Below, piece after piece: positions 23,319 to 36,002 of a DNA stretch of 64,000 nt; position 1 is the stretch's first letter; each line of letters starts with the position of its first letter. The notes below the pieces were generated by a model, which worked only from the letters and a program-made list of their open reading frames with translations, was not told the origin of the DNA and did no database searches. The DNA is taken from assembly GCA_015956445.1 (NCBI GenBank), contig WIUZ02000007.1, forward strand, positions 1,240,001-1,304,000, in the 5' to 3' direction. Both the position numbers and the translations under genes were made by a program. The DNA is from Thelephora terrestris. Its lineage: Eukaryota; Basidiomycota; Agaricomycetes; Thelephorales; Thelephoraceae.

Positions 23319-25566
23319 TCAAAGGAGACGTACGACATCTACCTTCTTTTGTTCCGGGGTGCGGGCTCTCCAGTGGGCTTCAAATCCCTTGGCCGCCGCC
23401 CCGTGTTCCTTTTCCCATTCTTCGAGGCACAATGATCTGGTGGGGATATACCCGTGAGAGTAGTGTAAATAGAAATAAAATAAAACTCACTTTGCAGTAA
23501 TTTTTTTCGCCCGAGGCTTGGGAGTTTTCTTGGCCGAGGACTTTTTCGAGGACTTCTTGGTATTGTTCGAGGCCGAGCCAGTTTCTTGGGCGTCCACAGA
23601 GTCGTCGCAGTCGCCTGGATTGGCGCCAGGAGAAGAGGGAACACTGACAGGCGCCGGAGCCGCAACAGCAGGGTAGGCGTCGTTTCCAGGAGGCCCAGGA
23701 GCTAGCGCAAGAGATGGAACTGTTTTCTTGATGACAGGAGTGTCCAAGGCGTCGTCTTGAAGAGAGAGAGGGGAAATGGGGTCAAGAGCAAGATCTTGGG
23801 CCGGCGAAATAGGAGCAACAGTGGCAGGGGAGACAGCAGGTCCAGAAGAAACAGCTGAGGAAGTTACAGACGCAAGCGCAGGGACGACAGCAAGATCAGA
23901 AACAGGGGGAGAAGACCCAGCAGCCATAGAAGGAGTCGCAGAACTGAGTGATCCAGGAGGGAGTCCAGACGAGTTAGAAGGGCCGGCGACAGGAGGAGGC
24001 GTCTTGCTTCTGGAAGTGGTCGGGACAGGCTGTAGAATAGGAATATTAAACAATACATCCAGACGACCAAGAAAAAAACTTACCTCGGTGGAGGGAATCA
24101 TTGCAACGGCCGGGATAATTTTGAGGCTCCCGCTGATGGGAGGATGTCAGTGATCTATTTAACTCACGCATACAGTCAAGTATTCGTACAATAAACCCTA
24201 TAAGACGTCGTTAGAGACACATTTAGCCTAAGTCAAATAAAATACACACCTTTTGACGTTGTGAAGAAACCGGAGTTGGGAGGGGGCGAGGGGTGGGGAG
24301 GGAATCGATCTTCTCCACGCGAGGGCGTTTGGAAGCCCTTGCGCTGATATCCTCTGGATGAGGTCGTTTTGACGACCCACCCTCGTCGCTATCGTCGATG
24401 TCGATGACGTCGACGTTAGCCTCGACCTTGACCTTCACTGCTGTAGCGACGTCACGACCAACAGCCCTCTTATACCACTGAGAGTAGCTGTTGGTGGCGA
24501 CCATATCCGCCTTCCAATGGTTCGCGCAGAGCCGGAGGAAGGGAAACTCCTTTTCCAATCTGAAGATAAGTTCAGTCTGCGCGTTGAGAGGCGCGGCTCC
24601 CCAAGTTGCAGGGGCTATATTCGTGTGGAGGAGGAGCTGGAAGAGGGCTCTGGCCTTCTTGCGAACGGCACTCTTAGTCGAATCGGGCACCTCATTACCG
24701 TTCTCGTCCTCCATGTAGGACGAAAGGATGGATCCCTTCGGCCTTTTTTCGGGCTCGTCTTCGCCGCCTCTCCTTCCACCTTTGCGGTGTCCCAGGTACT
24801 CTTGGTTCTCCCACATCGTGACCGCCAGGTAATCCGCGCGGTCAAGCTGTGGGAGCAACTCCCGAGTTTGCATGGGAGTGGGCGTAGATGCGAGGGGAGC
24901 GACGGAGGGCAACGGCGCGTCCAATGTTTCGACTTTGAGGGTGGTAAGAGATCCCCCAGACTGGGCGGGGAAGCTCCTGGACCCACGAGTGTCTGAGGCG
25001 ACGAGATCGGCCATTTGCTGAGAGAGGGCGTCGTAAGATGACCTAGACACAGTTTTTATAGCATTAGTAACACGTATAATTAAAAATTGGACGCATATAA
25101 CCATATATTTGACGCATATAATAGCATATATGCGTCAAATATAATTTATATAAAAAACTTACCTCAACCCAAAGTAGTGGCTGCGCCATTGGTCGCGTTC
25201 GCGTTGCATGGCCAGGAGCGCGTTGGCCGAACCGATCTTGTAGTTATTTTGGTACCGGGCCATCGGAGGAGAAGAGGGCCATTGAGACTTACAAAATATT
25301 TTCAGCGACAAGGGAGCTAACCAGAGAGAATAAGCACGTACAGGATCGCTGGCGAACCCAGATATTTCTTGAGGACCCGAGAGTGACCCACGCGCGATAT
25401 GAGGCTCGTGAAATCCACGAACGCCTGCTTGAGACGACAAGCCGACGTCCGAGCTCGGCATGAAACTAGGAACCCGAGCGGAAGAGATGCGGGAAGAGCT
25501 CGGAAGTCCATCTGAGCTGCTGAACATCTCGAAATCGTCGGAAAAGTCGAAGGGAGACGAGGTCAT
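23319..25566 (-). CDS. accessory protein of the CACTA-like element
   Basis: A multi-exon gene read right to left. Exons that I can place are 25342-25566, 25163-25287, 24250-25042, one ending near 24085, 23488-24047, and a last exon ending at TGA 23319-23321; the short exon near 24.1 kb is not fully resolved. The product opens with a serine-rich region, then a 34-residue segment ending RDQWRSHYFGLR, a helical middle with LFQLLLHTNIAP and CANHWKADMVATNSYSQWY, an acidic/basic stretch (DIDDSDEGG then KRPHPEDI), a proline/alanine-rich linker, a lysine-rich KKSSKKSSAKKTPKPRAKK, and a tail LCLEEWEKEHGAAAKGF. I do not recognise a named domain. Position downstream of the transposase in the same element suggests a second transposition protein or DNA-binding accessory. 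Confidence 0.6.
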
Positions 25567-26113
25567 GTTGCCAGGATGTTGTGGTAGGGAGAGAAGATGG
25601 GAAAAGAGAAAAGAGATAATAATAAAATTGCGGAGGACACTGGTCCGATCGGGCCTATCTAATCTACCCGGAACGAAGCATATCGACTCCGATCAAATTA
25701 TATGGATTCCCTGTGCTGCACGATATCTCCACATTTTTATTTACACGTATCTACTCTTGCATTACTCTAAAATAACACCTGTATCCACTACGCCCAAAGC
25801 AAATTTTTCTACTAAAAAAAATTGTACTGCGTGTCCCTGAACTTGTCCTCTGAATGGGACCATCGTTACAACCGAGGCTACGGCCGTCGCTTTAAGAACA
25901 ATAAAAGCTTCCTCACCCTTGTACTCAAACACGTTGAGAGCACCGTGTGTCATACGGTTGAGGTTCTCGTTGGCGGGAGAGTAAAGGGAACAGAGGACAA
26001 GGGTCTCTCTTGTTCCACCAACGTTCACGCGGAAGTAGAATCTTGCTTCTGCTATGCGGACGGCACCTTGATGAAGAACCTTCGGGGTGACATTAATAAA
26101 AGTCAAACGTACA

Positions 26114-29100
26114 CTACGCGAGTTCGTGTACCTTAAGATTCCGATCGGTACGCGCTGTTCTAGATGAACGCGTCACCTCCTTCCAGTGGGAACGGGCAAC
26201 TTGCTCGGTGGGAATTCGAAGGCGTCCCCACCGGTAAATAGATTTTGGTGGGACGTAGCTGGGACCTGCAAGACTTGAGCAAAAAATTTGAAGTGCCTTG
26301 TATTCGATATCGGAAAGGTCATAGGGTTGTGTATCCTTCGGCCCGAGTAGGAGATATCCTGCGCCGATGTCAATGGAACCATGCGGATCTTTTTTTGGGC
26401 GTTCGAGTTCCGGCCAAATAGACGTGATGGCGTTGACTTCTGCAACTTTCTTGGCTTGTTCGGTAAGGTTCGCAAACGGGTTGGAGGGTTGGTTGATCAG
26501 TGAGCCGAAAATTCCAATCATGCGTTCCATCGTCCACTGGGCTGAGAGTGAGGGTGGTCCTATCCGGTCGGTTTCAGGGCCAAGGTGGGTGAGGGAATGC
26601 ACGCATTGTCGAACGAAGTGGAGGCGTTCGATTTTCCGTTGATAATAGAGTAGTTCGAATTCCAGGACCCACTCGAGAAGCATCTTGTGGGCGAGTTCGA
26701 GCTGTGGGCGTGCGATCCGGCGCTGGTAGATAATCCGGATGCCAACGACTAGTTTGCAATAGTGTAGGTAATACTTTTCCGGTAGGACGCCGTAGAACAG
26801 ACCAGGCCCAAGACCATAGAAATAGAGCAAAAACTCCCAAGCCTTGTAGCCACTCGAGATTTTTTCGGCCGGATTACGGGGCGTACGGTCGAAGGAGCGA
26901 GGGAAATATGAGGCTGCATCTGCAACAGCCTTGCCGTGGGTCTTCCAGACGTCCCCTCTTAGCACAGCCCAGTCCCAGTAGCTCGTGGGGTCAGCTTTGC
27001 GACAGCCCTCTCGACCACACCACAAGTCGAACATCAAACCTGTAAGGTTGATGACAGGCTGGTGCATGATGTCGCCAGGAAAACAGGTGGGCGGCTCAAG
27101 AACCCGAGGGAGACAATCAAAGAGACTGGCCTTCCTGATTCCATTCTCCAGACAGTGCTTCTGGTACTGGGCGTTGTTCACGGAAGTCACCACGGTCTTG
27201 AGGGCGTTCCGATATTTCAAGGGATTGGGAGGGGGGAGGTTTGCGATATCAATATCCGGGTGGTTGCAAGCTGCGTCATGCGTACCAAGAGGCCGGAGTA
27301 GGGCAGGATAATAATGAGGTCCCTGTGGCTTGTTTCGTCCGATAAGCTCGCAGAGCAGCCTGCACCCTTTCCTACCATGATGGCCAACAGAGCCACTAAG
27401 TTCGGCCATAGCAATACAATCTGCGAGAGCGAGAAGGACGAAGACCCAGGAAGTGACGACCTTGTGATGATAAGAGTCGTACAGACGAAGGCCTTCCCTC
27501 TGAATCGCAGAGACGTGCGCAAGACCTGGGAAGAGGAAGGAATCCAGGTTTTTCGGATGTCCTGGGCCAGGAATAACACCCCCCGGAAGAATGTTGCGAA
27601 CCTTATAGCGTTGATTAGGAGCCAGATCCAAAAGTACCCATATGTAAATCCAACAATCGGACTTCTTGTTGCGAAAGAGCTGTGCGCCATCGATGGAAAG
27701 CATGACGACCATATCTTTGTCCTTGATTTCGCCCTCCCTAACGGCTTTAAGATAAGCCGAACCACAGAATACGTCGTCGTAGACGTAGTCGTCCGAGTCC
27801 CTGTCACGAAGTAACTCCTCCTGAGTTTTACGCCGCTGATAGAGCATCCTCTCGGCCGTCTGAGGATTCTTCCACTCAGCCTGGAGTTGCGGACCGAGGG
27901 CAAACGTGGTAAAGACCTTTCGAGGTACCTTGTCCTTCCCATTAGACTTCGCCAGTTTATCTTGGTCGTAGCGAGGCTCCCTGCAACGAGGGTAGGGACA
28001 CTCCAGTAGGTCTGCGAAGGGTCCAGTGAAGCCGACACAAGAATTAACACACATATGGTGTTTCCAGGTGACAAGTCCCGAGAGGTCAGAGGCTCGTCGC
28101 TTCACCTGGTCATAGGAAAGCATTTTGGACTCGGGAAAACGTTCCTGGACATCCAAACGAGCCTCAGAGTATGCCTTCTGAGACTGGTGGTGGTCCAGAG
28201 ACGAGATGTAGAACCGGAGCGAGAGGTGGAGATCTGGGTCATCCGAGGGGGACGACTGCATTTCCTGAGGATCCTGGAACGCTCGAAGTTCTGCAGGAGT
28301 GAACTGAGACTCCAAGGTGGACTCCTTGGCCATCTCGATGAACTGTGAGTCGAGTTTCATCTTCCTCAAAGTAATGTGAGCTTCGGCCTCATCGGAATCA
28401 GGAGGAGGAGGATTTGGTGGTGGTGGTGGTGGCGGCGGCGGCAGATTTTCGTCTTCAGGAGGGAGGGGTTCTTCATCTGACTCAGAATCAGGAAGAGGGC
28501 CATCGTCAGGATCAGGATCAGGATCAGGATCAGGAGGGCCGGGGGGACCTTCGTTAGAACCAGGGCCAAGAGGAGGATCCATTTGATCATTTAGAAGGTC
28601 GTCTAGGTCGTTAAGATCGTGTGCTATAGGACCCAGGGGAGGGGGAAGAGATTCGAGGTCGGCATCCTCCATTTCACGATCTGAGAGAGGAGGAGGGGGG
28701 ATCGCGGGCTCGGACTCGAGAGAACCCGTAGGACGAGCAGACTGGAGGATTTCTGGGGACGTCTCAGTGATATCTATACGTCTATGAACACGCTAGATAT
28801 TTTTTTCGTGAGTATCTCTAGTTTGAGGTGCATATATTCATTATCTTATCTCATACGTACAGTGCTCGATTCCGCGGCTCGGTTAGATTCCGCGGCTCGG
28901 TTAGCTAAACGCGTTCGGAGGACTTTGAATTCTGCTCGGAAGCTCTTTTTACGTCTCTTGGAGAACTTAGGGGCAGGTAAACTGAGCATATAGTCGACCT
29001 CTGCCAGGGAGAGATTCGGGCGCCTGGCCTTTTTGCCTCCCGGATTGTGATTAAACCACGTCGACCTGGCCAGAAGCTTGCCACCTTTGCGTGCACACTC

Positions 29101-29157
29101 CACACAACTGCAAAGAATTTTGTTGCGGTTGCCGGGCTCATCTGGAGGGGATTCCAT
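26114..29157 (-). CDS. Tnp2-type (CACTA superfamily) transposase
   Basis: Two exons, 28861-29157 and 26114-28792, joined by a 68-nt intron with a GTACGT donor, give about 991 aa. Exon 1 encodes a basic N-terminus with a CSCVEC pair and FNHNPGG, a likely small zinc-binding motif. Exon 2 starts with a long acidic, proline-rich linker containing DPDPDPDPD, then the Tnp2 core: a C-rich C..C..SCVGFTGPF....CPYPRC segment, MLSIDGAQLF (first catalytic Asp in the family), LPGGVIPGPGHPKNLDSFLFP, and further on GDIMHQPVINLTGLMFDLW. The end may be extended by a spliced exon, because a GTACAC donor-like site lies just before the stop. No stop or frameshift is seen in the core. It cuts and joins element ends in the nucleus; autonomy is plausible. 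Confidence 0.8.
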
Positions 29158-29408
29158 CCGGGGACGCGGTTTGTCGGATGCTCCGGGAAGATATGGGACG
29201 GGGGAGAGACTTAGTAAAAAAAAAATCTAACTCAAATTCACGCCACCCATTGCGACACAACAGAGACTGTATTTCAGTGTACAAGATAACATTGAACTTA
29301 ATACAAATAGCGCGTCTTAATTAAGACGACGCGACTTCGGTTAGACCCGAGTCGATACGTTAGATCCAGGCCGACCCGCGTCGCGCCGTTCCGTCCCATT
29401 TAGTTCCG

Positions 29409-29440
29409 GTTCGTTCCTCTTCGACCGATTTTTCACTGGG
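29409..29440 (-). repeat. right terminal inverted repeat of the CACTA-like element
   Basis: Ends ...ACCGATTTTTCACTGGG, followed at once by CATGATG, the same seven bases that precede the left end. Confidence 0.85.
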
Positions 29441-29448
29441 CATGATGC

Positions 29449-32400
29449 ATGACACACACTACGAGCAGAACCATGCCAGAGAGAATCCCTCCTCCTCCCA
29501 CTCAGGCTCTCACCAGCACTACCTTCGTCCCACCTCCCCACGATCTGAGCCTGACTATACCAGAAATAATCGACTTCCATCGCGTTCACAGTCCAAAACA
29601 CGTCGTGTATGTCTACGAAGAGGCTCCTGGAGTATGCAAGCAGGTCACCTTCTCCGCATGGATCCGTCCAATCCACCGAGCTGGGCGCTAAATTCGCAAG
29701 CTATTCCGACTTTCAGAGCCACAAGCCAGCGGCTTGAAGCCCGTCACGGCGTCATTGCTCTGTTAGTCCTTCCCATGCTCTCCCGTTGCACCAAATTGAC
29801 TTCCAGTGCCTCGAAACCTAGACACGATCACTTACGGCACCACCAAACTCGGTGTCATCCGCGCAGAATGTGTCGCCTTCTCAGTTTCGCCTAGGAATTC
29901 TGCGGCCACTTTGGCGACACCGCACCGGACCTCAAGCCACTCATAGATGCGACGATTGTCATTATGAAAGAACAAGGGTCTGAGATTCCTGTCGTCCAAC
30001 CGATGCCAGCCTTTGCCGAGGTGTTCCCGGACGACGACTCGGGGGATTTGAGTACCTTCTCCAACCTCAAACCAACAGTGCAGACGATCTAGTTTTTATC
30101 TTGCATTCCGCTGGTGCGCTCAGCCATTCCAGATCTGTGTTCGGTTTCCATGACCACTGCCTTCTTAGGCTCGGTTGCGTTCTCAAAGCCGGTCACTTTT
30201 ACGAGTCGCAACTGGCTCAGTCTCCCACGCTTGCCATGGCACGGAGATCGCGACTTGTGAAGTGTTGTTATCAGCGGTGCCGGTGTTCCATGGTACGGGC
30301 TCACCCTTCTGGTATACATGCTTTGTCTGTTTCGCGTATCGCCCTCCGAATGTGGACAGATGTATTTCTTTAACTAGACTGGAATCGGAATCACATCTTT
30401 TGTGTTCAGGCCCGCCGTTCCACCAACCGTTCCGACTCCGGATCTCGTCTACGCGGGGTCCGTTGCTACAAAGAGGTGAGGCGAGCACTGCCAATTCTCC
30501 GTAGTGACATCCAACGACAGCGATCTCATATTCTGCGTTCTTATGTTCGTCGAACTTTGGGCAAAGGACCCAGTGAAGGTGGAATACTTCAAAACGATTC
30601 ATGGTTTGGTATGTCTCGTTGTAGTGGTGACCGGATCGCGCAACTTTCTCACAATGAAAAAAAAATCAGTGGTATGCTGGGGTACCGTTGAAAAAGTCAG
30701 TGGGAGATTTCGTTGTCTCCCAGGGAGTTAACGTATTCCGGTTTTTATGGAAGGTAATGCATCGCTCTAGGTTCGACAACTAGGTTTTATCCGGGACTGA
30801 CGTTCTCAGAACCGAGATGGGCACTGTGACCGAGACCTTGCCAAAGGAAATGAACGGGGAGTGGGAGTGGTTCAGCTTCAGTTCACTGATTAAACCTCAC
30901 TTAATTCCTGACGGGCATGGTGCCTACGAGGTGGTGGTCGAGGTACAACAATCTTTTACACGCCCTGTGCCCTCATGCCTCCATCTTTTTGACTTCTGTA
31001 CACCCAGTCCACACCAACTTACCGGGCTTGCGTTCACAGCACCAAGATAGGAGACGCCGATTTATACTCCCGGACGAGTGACCTCGTCATTCCGCATCCC
31101 ACCCTCCCAGGTTACCGGAAAATACTCGGTCGTGCAGACGACCAGCTTATGCATAGAACGGGAAAAAAGGTTCATTCAGTGCCATTAGGCAGCGAGGCCG
31201 CACTGTGATCTCCATTTTGATACTAGCACTGACCTCCAGAGGATGTCCTCAACGGGGATCCACCTGTCAAATCAGCGGTGATGTTTGGGCGGGGCCGGTT
31301 CAATCCGGGGGTCATTATCGACCCAAAGCTTGAGTTTGCATTTGATCTGGAGGATCAGGAGAAGCTGGCGGATTTTAGGAATAAGGTTTGGTGAGTTTGG
31401 TCGCGATCGTAACATGTCCCGGTGATATGTTGTTTGATCGAGGACCCGTCGCTGACGATGGTTCCAAAAGGCTAACTATCGAAGGAATGAACGAAATTGC
31501 GCCGTAACATTCCAGGTTATTCAAAGAGGTGTGCTCTTCCTTTGCGACGGGTTGTTTGTCAGTGATAGGGCACTGATCACGACCCAAACTTTCGGCACAG
31601 ATGGTCTTGGTCTCATCTCCTAAAAAGCCGTTCATTCTCACAGCAAAATTGACCGCCCGACGACAGGCTGTCATCGCGGAGTACGAACCTGAGATCGACG
31701 CTCTGTACGATGCGGTGGATGAGTCCGCCCAGGCCGTCAAGTATTTCCCCAGAACATGGACTGAGGAGAACTCTTTAGGGTCATGATCTCGGAATCTCAT
31801 CAGCAACGTGCTCAACGTTCCTGTGGAGGAGGATGACGACAATTTCCAACACAGCTGTGACAGGTCTGATCCACCCGTTCTCTACTCCGATACGAGCCAC
31901 TGACCAACCCACTCATACGTACTTAGCCGACAAGCAACGTGGATTCGCGAATCTGTTCTGAACGCTCTAAGGAACACCACAAAACTCAATACCAGAGGGA
32001 TTTCTGCGAAATCAGTTTACCAGAATCCTACAGTCTCCGTGCTTTGGAGAATCATCCTTGATCTCACATTGAACGGCGTCTCGCGGGCAATTGGACAACA
32101 CGGTGAAAGAGACGTTGGATCTTGTGGGAAAATATACCCAGGACTTCCCTGCTCACAGGCCAGACTGTGGAGTGGTGCCCAAGGATGCGGCGTCTTGATC
32201 ACTGGCACGACCGGTGCTATAGGGTCCAACACTTTGGCAAAACTCTACGAGGCTCCTGATGTCCTTGGGGTCATTGTAATTTCCAGGAAGTCCACCACGC
32301 CAATTGCATTGGAAGATCGCGGTCTTGATTCAAAGATCTTTGGTTCCCCAAAAATCGTTCTGCTCGAGGGAGACCCGGCGTACCGTCCCTCGGCTTGGGG

Positions 32401-33265
32401 AATGATATATTTTTGGAGCTCAAGTCAACCGTCACTCACGTTTTGCATGTCGGTATGTGAGAACGAACGTGTGTGGTGCCCTCAATCTAACGTCCGAGCC
32501 ATCGTATTGGGCTGGAGCGTGGACTTTAACTTGGGACTTTCGTCATTCGAACCAAACGTCGCGAGCGTTCGGAACTTGATTAATGTCTGCGACCATCAAT
32601 GGATACAGCCAATCAAATGGGTATCCGAGAGGATACTTGAGATCGCCGCTGAAAAAACATCCCTTCGACTGATAATTGTCAGGGTTGGACAGATCAGCGG
32701 CGGCGTGAGCGGCTGCTGGATTCTATTCGAATTGATTCCTGGTATCGTGCGGTACCCGCCTCTGACCAAGTCCTTGACGTCCTTGGCAAGGGTCATCTCC
32801 TTGCTTCCTTTGGAGACAACCGCCCGAGCGCTTGTGCAAATACTTGGTGCTGGAACGACACGTCCGGCTGTCCACCTTCACCTCGTGAACCCGACGCCCT
32901 GTTTGTGGGACGACGTGTTCGGTTACATTGCAAAGGAATTGAACGTCCCCCTCGGGCCTCACCACGTATGGATCTCGAAATTAAAAGGGGTATCTGGAAC
33001 TGTCAAGAACGTGCAGGAACATCCAACCCTGCGCTTGTTGGGATTCTACGAGGCTATCGATGAGGGGAATGGATCGGAGGCTGGTGGATTGGCGTCGTGT
33101 GGTACGGAGGTCGCCAGGAGTGTGTGCCCTGTTCTCGATGGGGAGGACCTGAGGAGTGTCAAGACGGAGGAGATCCAGAGGTGGCTTGGGTATTGGAAGT
33201 CGCTTGGTCTCCTGAAGTTGTCAAGGGCCCGGAGTTCTACACCTGACCTTCGGGAACACCGCTAG
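29449..33265 (+). pseudogene. NRPS-like A-T-R reductase gene, decayed
   Basis: The order is adenylation, thiolation, reductase. Adenylation relics run from the start (MTHTTSRTMPERIP, IPEIIDFHRVHSP) through TKLGVIRAECVAFSVSPRNS (about 29850), LWAKDPVKVEYFKTIHG (about 30555), EWEWFSFSSLIKPHLIPDG, LPGYRKILGRADDQLMHRTG (about 31110), FGRGRFNPGVIIDPKLEF and LTARRQAVIAEYEPEIDALY (about 31640). The thiolation relic is CDSRQATWIRESVL, near 31930, with SVYQNPTVSVL. The reductase (about 32040-33265) keeps the NAD(P) loop LITGTTGAIGSNTLAKLY, but the usual YxxSK active site is cut down to WIQPIKWVSERIL, with no Tyr. Some breaks between pieces are introns; others are not explained by splicing. Family members load an aryl or other acid and release it as an aldehyde or alcohol. 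The CACTA-like element lies immediately upstream of its ATG. Confidence 0.7.
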
Positions 33266-34487
33266 ATTGTAGAAGAGGACTTGACTTAAGGGCAGTTGGG
33301 ATTTTCTATCTTTTGCCGGTGTATACTCCCGCATCAGTTGCCCTTTAAGTTCCTGGATATAACCAATCGTACATTCAATCCGTAACTTATTACAACGTAC
33401 ATCGGACATAATGCTGGACAACCACAGAAAAAAGGAATCGACATGTTTGCTGATGCCCCGACCTGACATACGTCCGGGGAAGAAATCTGTTTGGACACGG
33501 TCAAAGCTGTTGTTAGTTGGTTAGTTGTTAGAGCAGTTTTTCACTGCACGTTTACCTCCGTCGACCTAGTTCGAGTGAATCAAAACCCCCTTACCGTTCA
33601 CTTTCAGTCATGGGATTAAAAAAAAAAGAAGAAAAAAAAAAGAAAAAAAAAACCGCTCGAACCCCAGGTAGGCTTCATCCAAACATACCTCGGACCGGGC
33701 TTGCGCCGGCCCTGGGGGTTCGAGCGCGAGGGTTTACGACGATCGCCCTCAAATTTTCTTTTTTTTTTGGTTGAGGGGGTAAACTGGAAACTTTGCGATC
33801 AATGAGTATCGGTGTCACTGGTGGGAGCAGTGGAGTCTATCTACCTCGATTCGTGTCATTACCGTTCCGCCAACTTCAACAGGGACCAACTCGTCACACG
33901 CGATGCAACCACTGTAGTCTCCCTGCAAGGCGGAATCCGCTGGGAGGTACGATTCATCTTCCAGAAGGAACTGCGCCGAACCTAGGTTCACGAGGGGGCC
34001 GGCACCCGGCCACTCAGCGTGCTCCCTTTGTGGTGAAGGTGGTGCCTGTAGAAGCGAATTCTGTCGTTAGTCAACAGATTTAAGATACGACGATACCCGT
34101 GTGGGGTTGCTCACCACGTCCTCTGACGGTGATAGTATCAAGCTGATCATGCTGGAATGTTGCAAGGAGGTTTGGAAATCAAGTCTCCCGCGGTGGCTGT
34201 CGATAGTGAAGCCAGGTAGAGCTGGCTGCTTGTCGGATTGGGCTATGCATGGGTTCCACGAGAATATCATTTCAGTGACATGGAGTCGCAACAAAAAAAT
34301 TCAACTCCAATAATCACCTGAGAAGATTTCCTGGAGGAAGGCTAGATGATCGTCCTGGAAGGGTCGGGGCACACCGCTCCGACTTGGACCGGGGGGCTTT
34401 GCCTGCATCTGGAGTTCTTGGACAAGATTCACTCTAGACAGTAGAGTCTTTGATTCAGAGGGATAAGGAAGTGTATCTTCTTCCACG
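33266..34487. other. intergenic with a purine tract and a hairpin
   Basis: No gene is seen. It holds an A/G-only tract (33617-33652) directly beside a 15-bp inverted repeat (33654-33726), then a run of T at about 33760. Confidence 0.5.
33654..33726. repeat. inverted repeat / hairpin
   Basis: CGCTCGAACCCCAGG (33654-33668) pairs with CCTGGGGGTTCGAGCG (33711-33726), apart from one bulged G, around a 42-nt loop. The GGTTCGAG core resembles a Pol III box B, but no tRNA fold or box A could be drawn. Confidence 0.6.
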
Positions 34488-35665
34488 CTACGCCAGGCCC
34501 TGCAACACAGTTTTCTCCGCAGCGCATTGCCTCGGATCGAATCGGCGACTCGAAGCTCCTGGGGTTTTCACATGAGCGTTTGCAACAACAAATTCAGTTG
34601 TATGAACACCTACCTCATAAACGATCCTACTGAGCGGTTGACGACCGGAGATCGTTTGTCGATTGCCTTCTTCCGAATCCGCTAGCGCAAACTTTCCTGG
34701 ATACGGAAGCTCAGGGCTCATCCAACGGGGTGTACCCCCCGTAAATTGAGCCAGGGAGTCAGTTGAGAGGGAGCTCCCAGAGGAGCTACGTTTCGCGGCG
34801 CTAGTGTTCACGGAAAGGCCGAAGTCAGCGATGTGGGCCCGCTTCTCCTTGTTGGGGAGGACATTTCCCTTCGTAGATAAGCGAGAGGGGTATGGGTTTG
34901 GGTGGTGAAGAAAGGGTCGACTCCGGAGGCCACGGGGAGAATATTCCGAGCCCTTCGCAATGTTAGTCAACTCCTTGTAGAGATCGCAGGGATAACACAC
35001 ATGGCGGTTGTCGTCTTGGTCCTCCTCAATCAATTCGCTGTTTTTTCTATCCAGAGTCAGATACCCGGGACGCTGCCTGTCAGCAAACCGCCGGCTGAAT
35101 TCCTGCAACGCATTCATTAATACGAGTGCGACGGCCCAAGCGAAACACTCACTATAGAGGGGCATTCTAGAGCATCGGGGTAGGTGCTACCTTTCCGCAC
35201 AAGGGCAGGAACTCCATATGCAACTTTCACAGAGCCTTTGGAGCGACCTGTGGTTGGCTTCGGGATCACGCGGTGCCGGCTGCATGTTTCATCAGGCTCG
35301 TTGAGAAACCGCTGCGACTCTCGATCTGAAAGAATGCGATTCCCTGGACCCCGCGATTCTTTTCGGTGTTGGAAAACAGGATTTGCGAAAGGGTCGACAG
35401 TGCCAGTTTCGTTGCACGACCATTGCAACTCCCGATCTGGAAGGATGGAATTCCGTGGACGCGGCAATTTGTTTTGGTGTTGGAAAACGGGGTGTGTGAA
35501 AGAGTCAATGTTGCAAATTTCGTTGATGAGGTTCTCAGCTTCAGGTTCCGGGTCCTGCAGGCCCCGCGGGGGAGAGGTGGCAGTTGGGTGGATTATTCCG
35601 CGCCGTGTTACGGTGATGCCATCATGTGATGTTCCTGCTGAAAGGCCTGTCTGGGGCGCGATCAT
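34488..35665 (-). pseudogene. protein kinase relic with an internal repeat region
   Basis: Two overlapping frames are suggestive. The one ending at 34488 contains HIADFGLSVNTSAAKR and GGTPRWMSPELPYPGKFAL, which are the DFG loop and the APE-type motif of a kinase activation segment. The following helices are scrambled (YALGMVIYE-type sequence reduced to SRIVYEVG) and no HRD loop or VAIK lysine was found nearby. The upstream frame (35117-35665) carries two copies of a block with NPVFQH and LSDRE/LPDRE, about 38 residues apart. I read this as a broken relative of the 43.7-46.8 kb kinase family, not as a working gene. The N-terminal repeat block is of unknown nature. Confidence 0.45.
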
Positions 35666-36002
35666 TCCAACTAACTAGAGTGTAAGCACCTGGGCGAGCG
35701 ACCTGCCTATAATGGGAACAAACCTCCGTTTTCATCCACTGTGATCTGTGGGCGCCTCTCAAACAGTTGCGCAGGCAAGTCTGCACTGCCTCCAAGCTGC
35801 GAAAACAGTTGAGCATGCGACATGTCTTGTGACCGCCTTGCTCACCTCGCGCAGCAGTGCGACATCCTGATGATGTAGAAGTACAGAATTGGCATCGGAA
35901 TTCTAAGATTGGAGAATTAGAGATGCCTTGATATTTCTAGCTTCATCTGCAACTTACATGGAAAATGTAATCCGCGATTACATCAAAATCATCCCTCCCG
36001 TC

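Larger units (their letters stand above)
22702..29440 (-). mobile_element. CACTA-like DNA transposon, complete ends
   Basis: The element is 6,739 bp. Terminal inverted repeats of 32 bp match at 28 positions: 22702-22733 begins CCCAGTGAGAAATCGGTCGA, and the reverse complement of 29409-29440 begins CCCAGTGAAAAATCGGTCGA. CATGATG stands directly outside both ends (22695-22701 and 29441-29447). Inside are a 31-bp minisatellite near the left end, an accessory gene and a Tnp2-type transposase, both on the - strand. A related unoccupied site at 37.66-37.73 kb confirms the boundaries. A 7-bp target repeat is longer than the 2-4 bp usual for CACTA; the ends (CCCAGTG) are also a variant of CACTA/G. Both genes look open, so it may be young. 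Confidence 0.85.

Noticed and set aside
33654-33726. tRNA gene on either strand
   Set aside because: Only a box-B-like GGTTCGAG is present; no acceptor stem, anticodon arm or box A could be fitted.
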